A stretch of DNA of 64,000 nt from Heterorhizobium halophytocola (GCF_017873095.1 NZ_JAGGJU010000004.1:124001-188000), one strand, 5' to 3'. Positions 1 to 11,095 are shown, counted from the first letter of the stretch. Program-made: numbers and translations. Notes: generated by a model from the sequence alone, not told the origin.

Positions 1-765
1 CAGCGAGCCGAGCGTGCTGCCGACATCGATCGCCCGCTCCGCCATGGCATCGACCACGGTGATCATCTCGTCGATATCGGCATCGCTGGTGGTCTTGGAC
101 AGCGCCATCTCGGTGTGGATGGGGCCATTCTCGCCGTTGAACAGCACCCAGTCCTTCGACGTACCAAGCTCGCTTGCAAAACCGCTGCCGGTCAGGATGC
201 CGCTTTCGCCGGAGGCGTCGTCCACGAGGAAATTGACGTCCGAGGTGCCGGCCTGGCCGGCGATCTCATAGGTCATGTCGACCAGCTTGATGGTGCCGTC
301 CGCCGACCGGTTGAACGAGGCGACGAGGTTGCGGTCGGCATCCTGCGATGCATCGCTGCGCCACAGCCAGTTCTCGCCGGAAAACGACGAGGCATGGGCA
401 ACGCTCTTCAGCTGCGCCTTCAACTCGTCGAGATCGGTGCCGATCTTTTCCCGGTCGACGCCGGGCTCTCGCGCCAGAACCAGCAATGCCTTCACATCCT
501 TCAAGGCTTCCGTCGCGTTGGAAAAGCCGTTGGCGGCGGTGTCGACCACGGCGGCGGCCATGCCGAGCGCATCCTCAACCGCCGAAAGGGTCTTGGAATC
601 CGATCGCATGGTGGTGGCGATCGACCAGTAGGCCGCATCGTCGGCCGCCGTCGCCACCGCATAGCCGGTGGACACCCGCCGCTCGGCCGAATTGATCTGG
701 CTGCCATTGGCGCGCAGGACCTCAAGCGCGGTTTTGGTATTGGTATTGGTAAGCAATGTGATCAT
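1..765 (-). CDS. Flagellin, N-terminal part (cut by window edge)
   Basis: Structural subunit of the flagellar filament, exported by the flagellar type III system. The frame is open from ATG 765 to the left edge, 255 codons, with no stop. The N-terminus (MITLLTNTNTKTALEVLR) followed by INSAERRVSTGY and ADDAAYWSIA is the conserved D0/D1 helical region of flagellins; residues of about 150-230 look like the variable outer domain, and the last codons begin the C-terminal D1 helix. The C-terminal D0 part lies outside the window. The N-terminus is less canonical than the main rhizobial flagellins, and no other flagellar gene is visible, so this may be an isolated extra flagellin. The family assignment is firm; its role as a major or minor filament protein is unknown. 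Confidence 0.9.
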   Translation of the reverse strand, partial: MITLLTNTNTKTALEVLRANGSQINSAERRVSTGYAVATAADDAAYWSIATTMRSDSKTLSAVEDALGMAAAVVDTAANGFSNATEALKDVKALLVLAREPGVDREKIGTDLDELKAQLKSVAHASSFSGENWLWRSDASQDADRNLVASFNRSADGTIKLVDMTYEIAGQAGTSDVNFLVDDASGESGILTGSGFASELGTSKDWVLFNGENGPIHTEMALSKTTSDADIDEMITVVDAMAERAIDVGSTLGSL

Positions 766-863
766 CAAAATACTCGTAGTGACGCAATACAGATGACGAG
801 ACGCAGCGAACGGCCTTGATCACATGCCGCATCCGCCCCGCGACGTCCTCACACGCCGCAGGC

Positions 864-912
864 ATATTTATAAAAGCGTTAGGGTTAATGGCGGGGGAAC
901 AAGCATGGTTAA
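864..912 (-). promoter_or_regulatory. Probable flagellin promoter region with a CtrA-like half-site
   Basis: Read on the minus strand, positions 912-905 give TTAACCAT, which equals the alphaproteobacterial CtrA half-site consensus. Further toward the gene are a second TTAACC-like stretch (about 889-882) and an AT-rich TTTATAAATAT that could serve as a -10 element. The tract lies about 100-150 bp upstream of the flagellin start. An 8-bp match is expected a couple of times in a window of this size by chance, so this rests mainly on position. Confidence 0.35.
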
Positions 913-986
913 CAGGGGGTTAGCCCTGCCGCCTCACGATGGCGCCGGCACGCAGGCGGGAGCGAGAACCGTGGAAGCCTGCAAAG

Positions 987-1060
987 TGGCTGGGGTGCCT
1001 GGATTCGAACCAGGGATGGCGGTACCAAAAACCACTGCCTTACCGCTTGGCTACACCCCA
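987..1060 (-). tRNA. tRNA-Gln (anticodon TTG)
   Basis: The minus strand folds as a full cloverleaf. The acceptor stem TGGGGTG pairs with CACCCCA, followed by discriminator G and an encoded CCA (989-987). The T arm contains the standard GGTTCGAATCC, the D arm contains AAGCGGTAAGG, and the anticodon loop sits in GGTTTTTGGTACC with anticodon TTG, which reads CAA/CAG glutamine codons. Length is 74 nt including CCA. No duplicated 3' end and no integrase are seen nearby, so it does not look like a used integration site. Confidence 0.96.
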
Positions 1061-1393
1061 ATGCCGGGGGCTGAAATCGCCGTGTGGAACACTGCGTCGC
1101 CCGGAACGCCTGATTAGCAAAGCTTCCGTTCTGCGGCAATCACTGGAATGACTTTTTTCCACCATCTTGCGGCGGCCGCCTTGCGCCAGGCGCGCAGAAG
1201 CGGTTCTGCGGCGACCGGGCCTGCATATGCTGTGGCGGTTGCAGCTGAAAGTCGCGCTTTCGCAGCGCGCCGCGCGAAACCGGTGGCGCCCACAAGTTCC
1301 ATGCGACGAAGACATAAAAATCCGGGAACCTTCCCCTCGGCTCGTCGGTTGTAGGGTCACATTCTAAGACAAACCGAAAGAAGGAGTTACCAC
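1061..1393. other. Intergenic stretch, no gene seen
   Basis: This spacer of 333 bp holds the tRNA-Gln promoter (minus strand) and the promoter and leader of the PfpI-like gene (plus strand). Short Ala/Arg-rich reading frames occur on both strands but lack a ribosome binding site and resemble GC-rich noise. Confidence 0.5.
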
Positions 1394-1954
1394 ATGGTTG
1401 CTATCACATCCGCACGGGTACTCATTCTGGCCACTGACGGGTATGAACGCTCGGAGCTGCGTGTACCCTATGACAAGCTGCGCCAGCAGGGTGCCAAGGT
1501 GAAGATCGCCTCGCTTGCGACCGATCCGATCAAGAGCTGGGACAAGACAGACTGGGGCGACACGATCGATGTCGACCTGACGGTCGAGCAGGTTTCGATC
1601 GACGATTTCGATTGCCTCGTCATTCCCGGCGGCCAGATCAACCCGGATCTGTTGCGCAAGGAAGACACCGCCGTCGATCTGGTCAAGCAGTTCGTCTCTT
1701 CCGGCAAGGTCGTTGCCGCGATCTGCCACGGTCCGTGGCTGCTGGTCGAGGCCAATGCCCTCAAGGGACGTGATGCCACGTCGTTCAGCTCGATCCGTAC
1801 CGACCTGATCAATGCCGGCGCCAACTGGCAGGACAAGGAAGTCGTGACAGACGAGGGGATCATCACCTCGCGTTCGCCTGACGATCTGGATGCCTTCGTG
1901 GCCAAGATCGTCGAGGAAATCGGCGAAGGACGCCATCAGCGTCACGCCGCTTGA
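1394..1954 (+). CDS. DJ-1/PfpI family protein (type 1 glutamine amidotransferase-like)
   Basis: A 186-residue cytoplasmic protein of the DJ-1/PfpI superfamily, close to the PfpI/YhbO/YraA group proposed to act as stress-linked deglycases or proteases. It shows the fold's landmarks: an N-terminal VLILATDGYERSEL strand with the conserved Glu, CLVIPGG in the middle, and the nucleophile elbow AICHGPW with the catalytic Cys followed by His. The start is supported by AAGGAG about 8 nt before ATG. It is transcribed alone: tRNA-Gln lies behind on the other strand and a strong hairpin terminator follows. The family is certain; the reaction is debated for the whole family. Confidence 0.93.
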   Translation: MVAITSARVLILATDGYERSELRVPYDKLRQQGAKVKIASLATDPIKSWDKTDWGDTIDVDLTVEQVSIDDFDCLVIPGGQINPDLLRKEDTAVDLVKQFVSSGKVVAAICHGPWLLVEANALKGRDATSFSSIRTDLINAGANWQDKEVVTDEGIITSRSPDDLDAFVAKIVEEIGEGRHQRHAA

Positions 1955-2004
1955 AGCCGCGAAGCTCATAATCCGGTTCAAGAGATCTGCCTAGCCCGGC
2001 AGAG

Positions 2005-2062
2005 GCCGCGCCTGCTCGAATGTCCCGTCGGGGTGGACAGACGGGTGGGCGCGGCATTTTTT
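2005..2062 (+). terminator. Rho-independent terminator after the PfpI-like gene
   Basis: An outer stem GCCGCGCC (2005-2012) pairs with GGCGCGGC (2048-2055). An inner stem CCCGTC (2024-2029) pairs with GACGGG (2040-2045). The outer stem is followed by A and six T residues (2057-2062). It lies about 50 nt after the stop codon. Confidence 0.8.
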
Positions 2063-2204
2063 ATGGTCCACCATCAGTTGGTAGCCAATCTGCGACCCGC
2101 CGAAACGACACACCAAGCGTGCGGACGCGTGCTCCGACCCCTGCCCTTTCCAGCGGCCCCCTCAACCGCTAAGACTGCTGCCAGTCCATGCGAGGAACTT
2201 GGTC

Positions 2205-2501
2205 ATGCCCGGATTTTCCGCCCGCCCGCCTGCAATTGCCAGCCTGCTGGTCGATGATGCCGTCGTGGGCGTCACGCGCTGGGATTTCGAACCGGGGGCC
2301 GCGACCGGCCACCATACCCACGGACTGCGCTATGTCGTCGTGCCGATGACCGACTGCAGCTTCCTGATCGAGGGCCCTGACGGGGAGAGCCGCGCCTTTT
2401 CCAGGGCGGGTGAGGTCTATCGCCGCGAGGCCGGCGTGTCGCACAACGTGGTCAATGGCGGAGAGCAGCCGATGAGTTTCATCGAGATCGAGTACAAGTA
2501 A
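2205..2501 (+). CDS. Small cupin-domain protein
   Basis: A 98-residue single-domain cupin. The first cupin motif is visible as PGAATGHHTHGLRYVVV, with a His pair and His for a metal site; the second is reduced to the region around AGVSHNVVNGG. Cupins of this size are usually metal-binding enzymes or sugar or small-molecule binders, but the substrate cannot be read from the sequence. ATG 2205 is chosen because GAGG stands 9 nt upstream; a TTG two codons earlier is less likely. The stop overlaps the AAGGA that precedes the next gene, so the pair is probably co-transcribed with the downstream hydrolase. Confidence 0.8.
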   Translation: MPGFSARPPAIASLLVDDAVVGVTRWDFEPGAATGHHTHGLRYVVVPMTDCSFLIEGPDGESRAFSRAGEVYRREAGVSHNVVNGGEQPMSFIEIEYK

Positions 2502-2513
2502 GGATGACGATGC

Positions 2514-3446
2514 GTGACGCGGGGCCGTTTTTCCATGTCCGACCTGCCGGTTTTTGACCTGATGTTCGAGCCTGCCTATGGCGAAGCCGTGGCGGTTGCC
2601 GACGGCGTGTCGCGCATCACCGTCAACAATCCGAGCCCCTTTACCTTTCATGGCACGAATTCCTATCTTGTCGGCCGCGAAAGCCTGGTGGTGATCGATC
2701 CGGGGCCGGAGGACGAGGCGCATTTCCAGGCGCTGCTGCGGGAGATCGGCGGACGGCCGGTCAGCCATATCCTGGTCAGCCATACGCACCGGGATCATTC
2801 GCCGCTGTCGCGCCGGCTGCAGGCCGAGACCGGCGCCGTGATCGTCGCAGAAGGCCCGCACCGGGCCTCGCGGCCGCTGCACCAGGGCGAAAGCAATCCG
2901 TTTGCCGAAAGCTCCGACAGCGCATTCGTGCCGGATATCCGGCTTGCCGATGGTGACCGGGTCGAGGCCGACGGCTTCTCGCTGACAGCGCTGCATACCC
3001 CCGGCCACACCGCAAACCACCTGGCCTTTGCGCTGGATGGCACCGGCATCCTGTTTTCCGCCGATCACGTCATGGCCTGGGCCACGACCATCGTTGCCCC
3101 GCCGGATGGCGCCATGGGAGACTACATGGCCTCGCTGGAACGCTTGATGGGCCGCGACGACCGGATCTATCTGCCGGGCCATGGCGGACCTGTGACAGCA
3201 CCCGATGCTTTCCTGCGCGGGCTTCGCACTCACAGGCGAATGCGCGAGCGTGCCGTGCTGGAGCGGATCAAGGCCGGCGATCGCAAGATCCCCGAGATGG
3301 TCAAGGCGATCTACCGCGACACCGACCCGCGCCTGCACGGCGCGGCCGCCTTGTCGGTCTATGCCCATATCGAAGATCTCATTGAGAAAGGTCTGGTCTC
3401 GACCGACGGGCCGCCGCGGCTGGATGGGGTGTATCTGGCCGCTTGA
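2514..3446 (+). CDS. Metallo-beta-lactamase-fold hydrolase
   Basis: A cytoplasmic MBL-fold hydrolase of the RNase Z/glyoxalase II-like superfamily. The zinc-binding HTHRDH motif is at about residues 90-95, the second-site HTPGH at about 162, the bridging Asp in the SADHVMAW stretch, and the final His in LPGHGGP; a winged-helix-like C-terminal tail (KAIYRDTDPRLHGAAALS) matches the LACTB2/MBLAC-type group. Start choice: GTG 2514 has AAGGA 9 nt upstream, but ATG 2535 (MSDLPVF) would remove only seven residues and may be the real start. The substrate is unknown. It likely forms an operon with the cupin before it and is convergent with the DUF1499 gene. Confidence 0.88.
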   Translation: MTRGRFSMSDLPVFDLMFEPAYGEAVAVADGVSRITVNNPSPFTFHGTNSYLVGRESLVVIDPGPEDEAHFQALLREIGGRPVSHILVSHTHRDHSPLSRRLQAETGAVIVAEGPHRASRPLHQGESNPFAESSDSAFVPDIRLADGDRVEADGFSLTALHTPGHTANHLAFALDGTGILFSADHVMAWATTIVAPPDGAMGDYMASLERLMGRDDRIYLPGHGGPVTAPDAFLRGLRTHRRMRERAVLERIKAGDRKIPEMVKAIYRDTDPRLHGAAALSVYAHIEDLIEKGLVSTDGPPRLDGVYLAA

Positions 3447-3551
3447 GGCGCGGCGGCGATGCCGTAGCGGTCCCACCTGTAGGTAGCGCTGCACCTTTGC
3501 GTCAGTATCGTCGAGCGGTCTGGCGCTTTGCCGACCGCAAGCCCCCTGCCC

Positions 3552-4466
3552 TCAGTCTCCGGCAATCCCCAGCAGTTCGGCATCCAGCGCATGCAGGTAG
3601 TCTTCGGCGAGTTCGGCGCTGATACCGAGGTCTGTCGGGCCGTAGCGGCTTTGCACGCGCACGTCGACGAGCGTCGTCTCGGCCTCCTCGCGCAGCCTGA
3701 TCATCGCGTCGAAGGGCAGGCCGAGGAACAGGGTGCGGGTGGAGGCCTGCAGCCGGATGACGCCCGGTTCGACGGTCGGGTCGATCTCCGCCGGCTGTTC
3801 GAGCGGTCGCGGCAGCGGTATCGGCCCGACATCCGGTGGCGCGTCATCGTCGGCTTTCGCCGCGTTCTTGTCGGCGGCCTCGTCTTCGGCCGGAAATTCC
3901 GGCAGGGCGAATTCCGTTCCGCGCGTCGCCCCGATCCGCCAGCCGGTCTTGTCGGCAACGGTGACCACCGCCTCGTAGACGCGGTCGAGTGCGCCCTCGT
4001 AGCGCCGGCCGGTCAGTCCCGGATAGGCCTCGGCCTGCCCTGCACGCTGGGCAAGGGTGATCGGCGGACGCGGCAGCCATTTCTGGTTGGCCGCGACAGG
4101 CACGATGAAGACGGGTGGCGCCGCGGTGTCGCTGGTGACGTCGTAGAGCGTCGGCAACGTCAGGCCGCGCGCCAGGCCAAACCCGACAAAGGCAAGCGGC
4201 AGCGCTGCAAAGACCAGCGCCTTGCCGGCCGCAGCGCCCCCTTCGGCGCCGTTCTGCCAAAGCTGCATCAGGCCGATCACCGCGAGCGGCACGGCAATCA
4301 GCGCCGGGATGGCGGATACCAGGGCAAGCGCCACGAAATCGGGCGTGGCCAGCGGGCCGAAGCGATGGGCGGCCACCGTCAGCACGATCATCGACGCGGC
4401 AAACACCGCCAGCCGGAATGCCATCAGGGCCGAATTGGAAACCGGGCGGTCGTAGCGGATCGTCAT
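3552..4466 (-). CDS. DUF1499-domain membrane protein
   Basis: A 304-residue protein with about three hydrophobic segments in the first 120 residues (around 15-40, 45-70 and 85-105), then a soluble C-terminal part with the DUF1499 features DRVYEAVVTVADKTGW and TLFLGLPFDAMIRLRE, including a short acidic/proline insert. DUF1499 proteins are widespread in alphaproteobacteria and have no assigned function. It lies downstream of another uncharacterised membrane protein and ppdK in the same direction, and could be the last gene of that transcript. ATG 4466 is preferred over the TTG one codon earlier. Confidence 0.85.
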   Translation of the reverse strand: MTIRYDRPVSNSALMAFRLAVFAASMIVLTVAAHRFGPLATPDFVALALVSAIPALIAVPLAVIGLMQLWQNGAEGGAAAGKALVFAALPLAFVGFGLARGLTLPTLYDVTSDTAAPPVFIVPVAANQKWLPRPPITLAQRAGQAEAYPGLTGRRYEGALDRVYEAVVTVADKTGWRIGATRGTEFALPEFPAEDEAADKNAAKADDDAPPDVGPIPLPRPLEQPAEIDPTVEPGVIRLQASTRTLFLGLPFDAMIRLREEAETTLVDVRVQSRYGPTDLGISAELAEDYLHALDAELLGIAGD

Positions 4467-4608
4467 CAAGGGTTCATCGGTCTTTCAAGCGGCACGGCAA
4501 GGCGGGAACGAAACCGGGGCCTGGCCAGAACCGGCCCCGCGGCAAGGGCACAGACCTGCCCCCGGATGCCCTTTGTTTAGCGTTCGGCGCTTTTTCCCGC
4601 AAGCAGGG

Positions 4609-5631
4609 TTAGGGCGGCGGCGCCTCGCCTTGCTGCGAGGTGCCCGACGGATCCCCGCCATCGTCCCCGGGCGGATCCTGCGGCATCGCCTCGTCAGGCA
4701 TGCCGTCGTCCGGGGAAACGTCCTGCGGCAGGATGTCCTGCGGTATGACGTCTCCCGGCAGGCTGCCGTCCGGCGCCATGTCCATCGTGTTCTGTTCGAC
4801 ATCGCTGCCCAGTTGTGGCGGCGGAGGCGCAAACGGCACCGTCGGCACATAGAGGGACACCGTGACGACGATGGCGATCACCACCAGCCAGGATCCGACG
4901 ATGCGGGCCGGGATCTTCAGCCAGGGACCGGCGAATTGACGCAGCACGAAGCCGGGTGCCGCGACCAGCCAGATCGAGGAAAACAGCGTGCCGGAGGCGA
5001 AATCGGCAATGCCGACGCCCATGTCGTCGAGGCCGATGAACAGCGACATGGCAAAGGAGACGAAGGCGCTGGCAAACAGGGCGGCGTGATCGCGGACCCG
5101 CCCCGGCAGCCAGAGCACGAGACCGGTGGAGACGACGGCGCCCGGCGCGATCAGGAAGAGGTAATTGCCGAGCGGACTTTCGCGCACCGCGGTGAAGATC
5201 AGGTCGAAAAACATCAGCATCGGCAGCATCACCACGACAAAGACCGCCACGATCAGCGCTGCCCGTCGCGTGGATGCCGCCATGCCGACGGCGACGCCAA
5301 GGCCGAGCATGGCAAGCACCAGGTCATAGACCGAAAACGGGAAAAGCCAGCCGAGTTCCAGGAAGCCGTAGTCATGCGGAATGGTCTGGGAGAGGCCGAG
5401 GATGACGAAGCCGAGCAGCAGGAAGCCGACGGCAAGCCGAAAGCCGCCGGTGGCTGCCTTTTCCCGCAGTGCCGGGGGCAGGCGTCCGGCAAGCCCGGAC
5501 GGTGGCAGCGCCTGCTCGGGCGCCTTCTGCGCCTCCCGCTCCAGCCGTCGGCGTTCGGCGCGGCTCAGATGCGGTTTCGCCTCCCCGGGTGCCGTATCCG
5601 GCGTTCCCCTGCTGTAATCTCCCGATGTCAT
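4609..5631 (-). CDS. Uncharacterised polytopic membrane protein with acidic Pro-rich tail
   Basis: A 340-residue protein I do not recognise with certainty. Residues 1-60 are charged and cytoplasm-like (LSRAERRRLEREAQ). About seven hydrophobic segments follow between residues 65 and 270, and the last 70 residues are acidic and rich in Pro, Asp, Gln and Gly. The VYDLVLAMLGLGVAVGM segment is faintly reminiscent of HupE/UreJ-type proteins, but I cannot support that assignment. The start lies 12 nt after the ppdK stop, which suggests co-transcription with ppdK. Confidence 0.7.
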   Translation of the reverse strand: MTSGDYSRGTPDTAPGEAKPHLSRAERRRLEREAQKAPEQALPPSGLAGRLPPALREKAATGGFRLAVGFLLLGFVILGLSQTIPHDYGFLELGWLFPFSVYDLVLAMLGLGVAVGMAASTRRAALIVAVFVVVMLPMLMFFDLIFTAVRESPLGNYLFLIAPGAVVSTGLVLWLPGRVRDHAALFASAFVSFAMSLFIGLDDMGVGIADFASGTLFSSIWLVAAPGFVLRQFAGPWLKIPARIVGSWLVVIAIVVTVSLYVPTVPFAPPPPQLGSDVEQNTMDMAPDGSLPGDVIPQDILPQDVSPDDGMPDEAMPQDPPGDDGGDPSGTSQQGEAPPP

Positions 5632-5643
5632 CTCGAAACCCGC

Positions 5644-8313
<2,670 letters not shown>

Positions 8314-8433
8314 TCCTCTTCTCCACCCTTTCCATGCCATTTACAGCAATCCCTGCGGCTTGAAAACGCTGTACGATCAGATTTTGCTGCATTGCATCAT
8401 AAATGCGGCATCGGTTGGGTTGATAGCCCCTTC

Positions 8434-9324
8434 TCATGCCCCCGTGCGCGCATGGAGCTTCAGCCACTCAAGGAAGACCGCCGCATTGCGCGGCAGCCGG
8501 TCCTGCAGATGCTCATGCGGGCGTACATAGAAACCGTCCCTGAAGGTGAGAAAGCCGGCCGGTGCCAGTAGCGCACCGGAGGCCAGCTCTTCCTCGATCA
8601 GAAAGCGCGGGGCGATCGCCACGCCCATGCCGAGCCGCGCCGCCTCGAAGGCGAGATAGAAGTGCTCATAGGCGATCTCCTTTTCGGCCCGCAGGCGGAT
8701 GCCGGACATCTTCTGCCAGTTGTCCCAGACGATCTCCGCCTCGCGCCTGTCGATGCGGGTGCCACAGGAGAGCATCTTGCCGTCGAAGGTGAAGCGATGG
8801 CCGGGCGCCACCACCGGGCCCATGTGCACGTCGCCGAGCGAGATCGCATAGGGATCGACCCGGCGCGGCGCCAGCAGCCGGTCCCAGGACATCACCAGGT
8901 CCGGTGGCGGATCGAGTTCGCGGCTGCCGCGCGGGCCGATCAGGCGGATCAAGACGTCGATATCGGGATGGTCCTTGTTGAACCGCGAAATCGTCGGGAT
9001 GGCCCAGACCCGGGCGAAACTGGCACTGACCGCGATGGTCACGGGCCGCGCGGCATCCGATCCCGCCAGATGCCGGTAACCCTCGCGCAGATCGGCAAAG
9101 GCCTGCGCGACGGTCCGCCCGAATTTTCGCCCTTCCAGCGTCAGCACGATGCCTGTGCCGCGCTTTGAGAACAGCTCGACGCCGGCATGCGCCTGCAACT
9201 GGTGGATCTGCTTGGAGACGGCGCCGTGGGTGCGCCCGAGCCTTATGGCCGCGGCGGTCACCGATCCGGTCTCGACAACCGCCTCGAAGGCCAGCAGCGA
9301 TGCAAGCGGCGGCAATCTATCCAT
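8434..9324 (-). CDS. LysR-family transcriptional regulator (GcvA/AmpR-like)
   Basis: A 296-residue LysR-type regulator. Residues 1-65 form the winged helix-turn-helix (LASLLAFEAVVETGSVTAAA, then HGAVSKQI), and residues of about 90-290 form the periplasmic-binding-like effector domain, with the MSWDRLLAP and LGMGVAIAPRFLIEEELASG segments typical of the GcvA/AmpR branch. It is divergent from the DUF1127 gene with a 128-bp shared control region, the usual arrangement for a LysR regulator and its target. The effector is not predictable. Confidence 0.9.
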   Translation of the reverse strand: MDRLPPLASLLAFEAVVETGSVTAAAIRLGRTHGAVSKQIHQLQAHAGVELFSKRGTGIVLTLEGRKFGRTVAQAFADLREGYRHLAGSDAARPVTIAVSASFARVWAIPTISRFNKDHPDIDVLIRLIGPRGSRELDPPPDLVMSWDRLLAPRRVDPYAISLGDVHMGPVVAPGHRFTFDGKMLSCGTRIDRREAEIVWDNWQKMSGIRLRAEKEIAYEHFYLAFEAARLGMGVAIAPRFLIEEELASGALLAPAGFLTFRDGFYVRPHEHLQDRLPRNAAVFLEWLKLHARTGA

Positions 9325-9452
9325 GGCCGGTTTCCCCAGATGATCCGCAGATCTCTACAATGTTTCTTTTTCTCACATAGCAACGCAGCATTATTCAATT
9401 TTCCCGGGCACCGGCAAGAGGCATATTCACAGACAACGACAAGGAGAAGACA

Positions 9453-9782
9453 ATGATGCTGGAACAGTCTCAAAACACCGGCCGGATCGTCACCCTCGAC
9501 ACCGGCGCCCTGCTTGCCCAGCTGGAGACGCGCCGCAACGACACGGCTGATGCCAGGGATGACAGGCGGCCGGCGCCTTTCTCCTTCGTGCTGCGCTGCT
9601 GGCTGGCGCGCCGGCGGGAACGCCGGGCGCTGCGGCGGGAGTTGCCGACCATGCCGGATTGCATGCTGAAGGATTTCGGCCTGACCTATGGCGCGGCGGA
9701 GGCAATCGCCAATACGCCGTTCTGGCGGGAGACGGCCGCAACGCCGGTGAGAACGCACAGGCGTTCAGCGAACCGGCGCTGA
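9453..9782 (+). CDS. DUF1127-domain small protein
   Basis: A 109-residue basic protein whose last 60 residues carry the DUF1127 (YjiS-like) pattern: an Arg-rich helix (RRERRALRREL) followed by MLKDFGLTYGAAEAIANTPFWR. Alphaproteobacterial DUF1127 proteins are small, often stress- or phosphate-regulated, and some act in RNA metabolism; this one has a longer N-terminus than the common 45-residue forms. AAGGAG lies 6 nt before ATG. The 3' end overlaps the convergent Ivy-like gene by 18 bp. The divergent LysR gene is the obvious candidate regulator. Confidence 0.85.
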   Translation: MMLEQSQNTGRIVTLDTGALLAQLETRRNDTADARDDRRPAPFSFVLRCWLARRRERRALRRELPTMPDCMLKDFGLTYGAAEAIANTPFWRETAATPVRTHRRSANRR

Positions 9783-10193
9783 CAGGACCTTTTTCTCCGC
9801 GGCGCTGGGGTCGCCGAGAAACACCTCGCCCAGCTTGATGTCCTCGACCACCATTGCGGCATGCTTGCCGTCGCCCGAATAGAGCACGACGATGCGGCTT
9901 GCGGCACAGCGCCCGGCCTCGCAGGCGTCGAAGCGTTCATGTCTTTCCTTGCCGAGATCGACCGGCACCGAGGCAAGCGCGACATAGCGGTCGCGGTAGA
10001 GCATGTTGCGGACCCAGGTCGGGATGCCCGCCCGCCCCCGGATCAGCTTTTCCAGCGAATCGTGATGCGGTTTCGACGTCGCCACCACCTGCGGCAGGAA
10101 TCGCCCACCGAGGGTTGGCTCTGCGGCATGGACGGCAAGAGCCGCAAAGGTCAAGACAAGACCGAGGCCGAGCTGAAAAGAGGCTCTGCGCAT
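9765..10193 (-). CDS. Ivy-like exported protein (inhibitor of vertebrate lysozyme family), altered loop
   Basis: A 142-residue exported protein with a clear signal peptide (RRASFQLGLGLVLTFAALAVHA, cleavage after AHA near residue 24). The mature part follows the Ivy family layout: PTWVRNML, then a hairpin, a C-x4-C loop (CEAGRC) and a strand with VVLYSGDGKHAAMVV. In classical Ivy the loop reads CKPHDC and its His enters the lysozyme active site; here Lys-Pro-His-Asp is replaced, so inhibition of C-type lysozyme is doubtful. ATG 10193 is selected for its signal peptide, although the ribosome site is weak. It overlaps the convergent DUF1127 gene by 18 bp. The family call is from motif recognition. 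Confidence 0.65.
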   Translation of the reverse strand: MRRASFQLGLGLVLTFAALAVHAAEPTLGGRFLPQVVATSKPHHDSLEKLIRGRAGIPTWVRNMLYRDRYVALASVPVDLGKERHERFDACEAGRCAASRIVVLYSGDGKHAAMVVEDIKLGEVFLGDPSAAEKKVLSAPVR

Positions 10194-10444
10194 CAGATTG
10201 ATATACCCACCCCGGACATCCAAATCAGCAGCCTCGTCACCTCTATCTTCCGGTCCCGGCCTCGCCCCATTAGAGCAAGGCGTCGGCGAGATGCGCGTCC
10301 TAGAACCTGTCTTTCGATGATTCAGACCTGAGAACACAATGCTCAGAGCCCGAAAGCGGTTCGCCAATTGCGCCAGACATGCTTAGGTTAGCATCAACGG
10401 CTGGCGCTTTGAAAGCCCAGGCCCTCGGCTCAGGGAGCGCGACG

Positions 10445-11089
10445 ATGATCGAACGGCCCAAGGTTTTCGGTGCGGACTACAGTGTCTATGTGCGAATTGT
10501 CCGGCTGTGCCTGATCGAGAAGGGAATCGATTACGACCTTTTGCCGGTCGATGTCTTCGCGGAAACGGGCCCGCCATCGGACTACCTCCCGAGACATCCG
10601 TTCGGCCGGATTCCCGCCTTTGAGCATGACGGGTTTCTCCTGTTCGAGACCAGCGCGATAGCCCGCTATATCGACGAGGGTTTCCCCGGGCCGCCGCTCC
10701 AGCCATCGAACGCCCGGCAGCGCGCGCGGTGCAACCAGATGATCAGCATTGCCGACCACTACGCCTATCCCCACCTCGTATGGGGTCTCTATGTGGAAAG
10801 GCTCTCCAAGCCGGCGCGGGGCACGCCAGCAAACGAAGAGGCGATCTCGTCCATGCTCCCGAAGGCCCGCACGTGCCTGGCTGCCATGTCCGACATCATG
10901 GGGGACGCTGCGTGGCTCGCGGGCGACACCATCACGCTTGCGGACCTCTATGCCGCCCCGATGTTTGATTACGCTCTGATGACCGCCGAAGGCCGGGCGC
11001 TGATCGAACGGCACCACAATCTTTCGGCATGGTGGACGCGGGTGAAGGCGCGCCCCTCGATGGCCGCGACGACGCCGACCAGCCGCTAG
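10445..11089 (+). CDS. Glutathione S-transferase family protein
   Basis: A 214-residue cytoplasmic GST-like protein. The N-terminal thioredoxin-fold half contains RIPAFEHDGFLLFETSAIARYI, with the cis-Pro and the Glu-Thr/Ser that bind the glutathione gamma-glutamyl group. The C-terminal helical half has the N-capping box in WLAGDTITLADLYAAP. The start ATG 10445 has GGGAG upstream; an earlier ATG would add 22 unrelated residues. The gene ends only 6 bp from the convergent smc stop. Substrate and class are not evident. Confidence 0.9.
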   Translation: MIERPKVFGADYSVYVRIVRLCLIEKGIDYDLLPVDVFAETGPPSDYLPRHPFGRIPAFEHDGFLLFETSAIARYIDEGFPGPPLQPSNARQRARCNQMISIADHYAYPHLVWGLYVERLSKPARGTPANEEAISSMLPKARTCLAAMSDIMGDAAWLAGDTITLADLYAAPMFDYALMTAEGRALIERHHNLSAWWTRVKARPSMAATTPTSR

Positions 11090-11095
11090 CTGCAA

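Noticed and set aside
987..1060. tRNA-Gln as an integration site for a mobile element
   Set aside because: No integrase gene and no repeat of the tRNA 3' end were seen in the neighbourhood.
1114..1302. 62-codon Ala/Arg-rich frame upstream of the PfpI-like gene
   Set aside because: No ribosome binding site and low-complexity composition typical of chance frames in GC-rich DNA.
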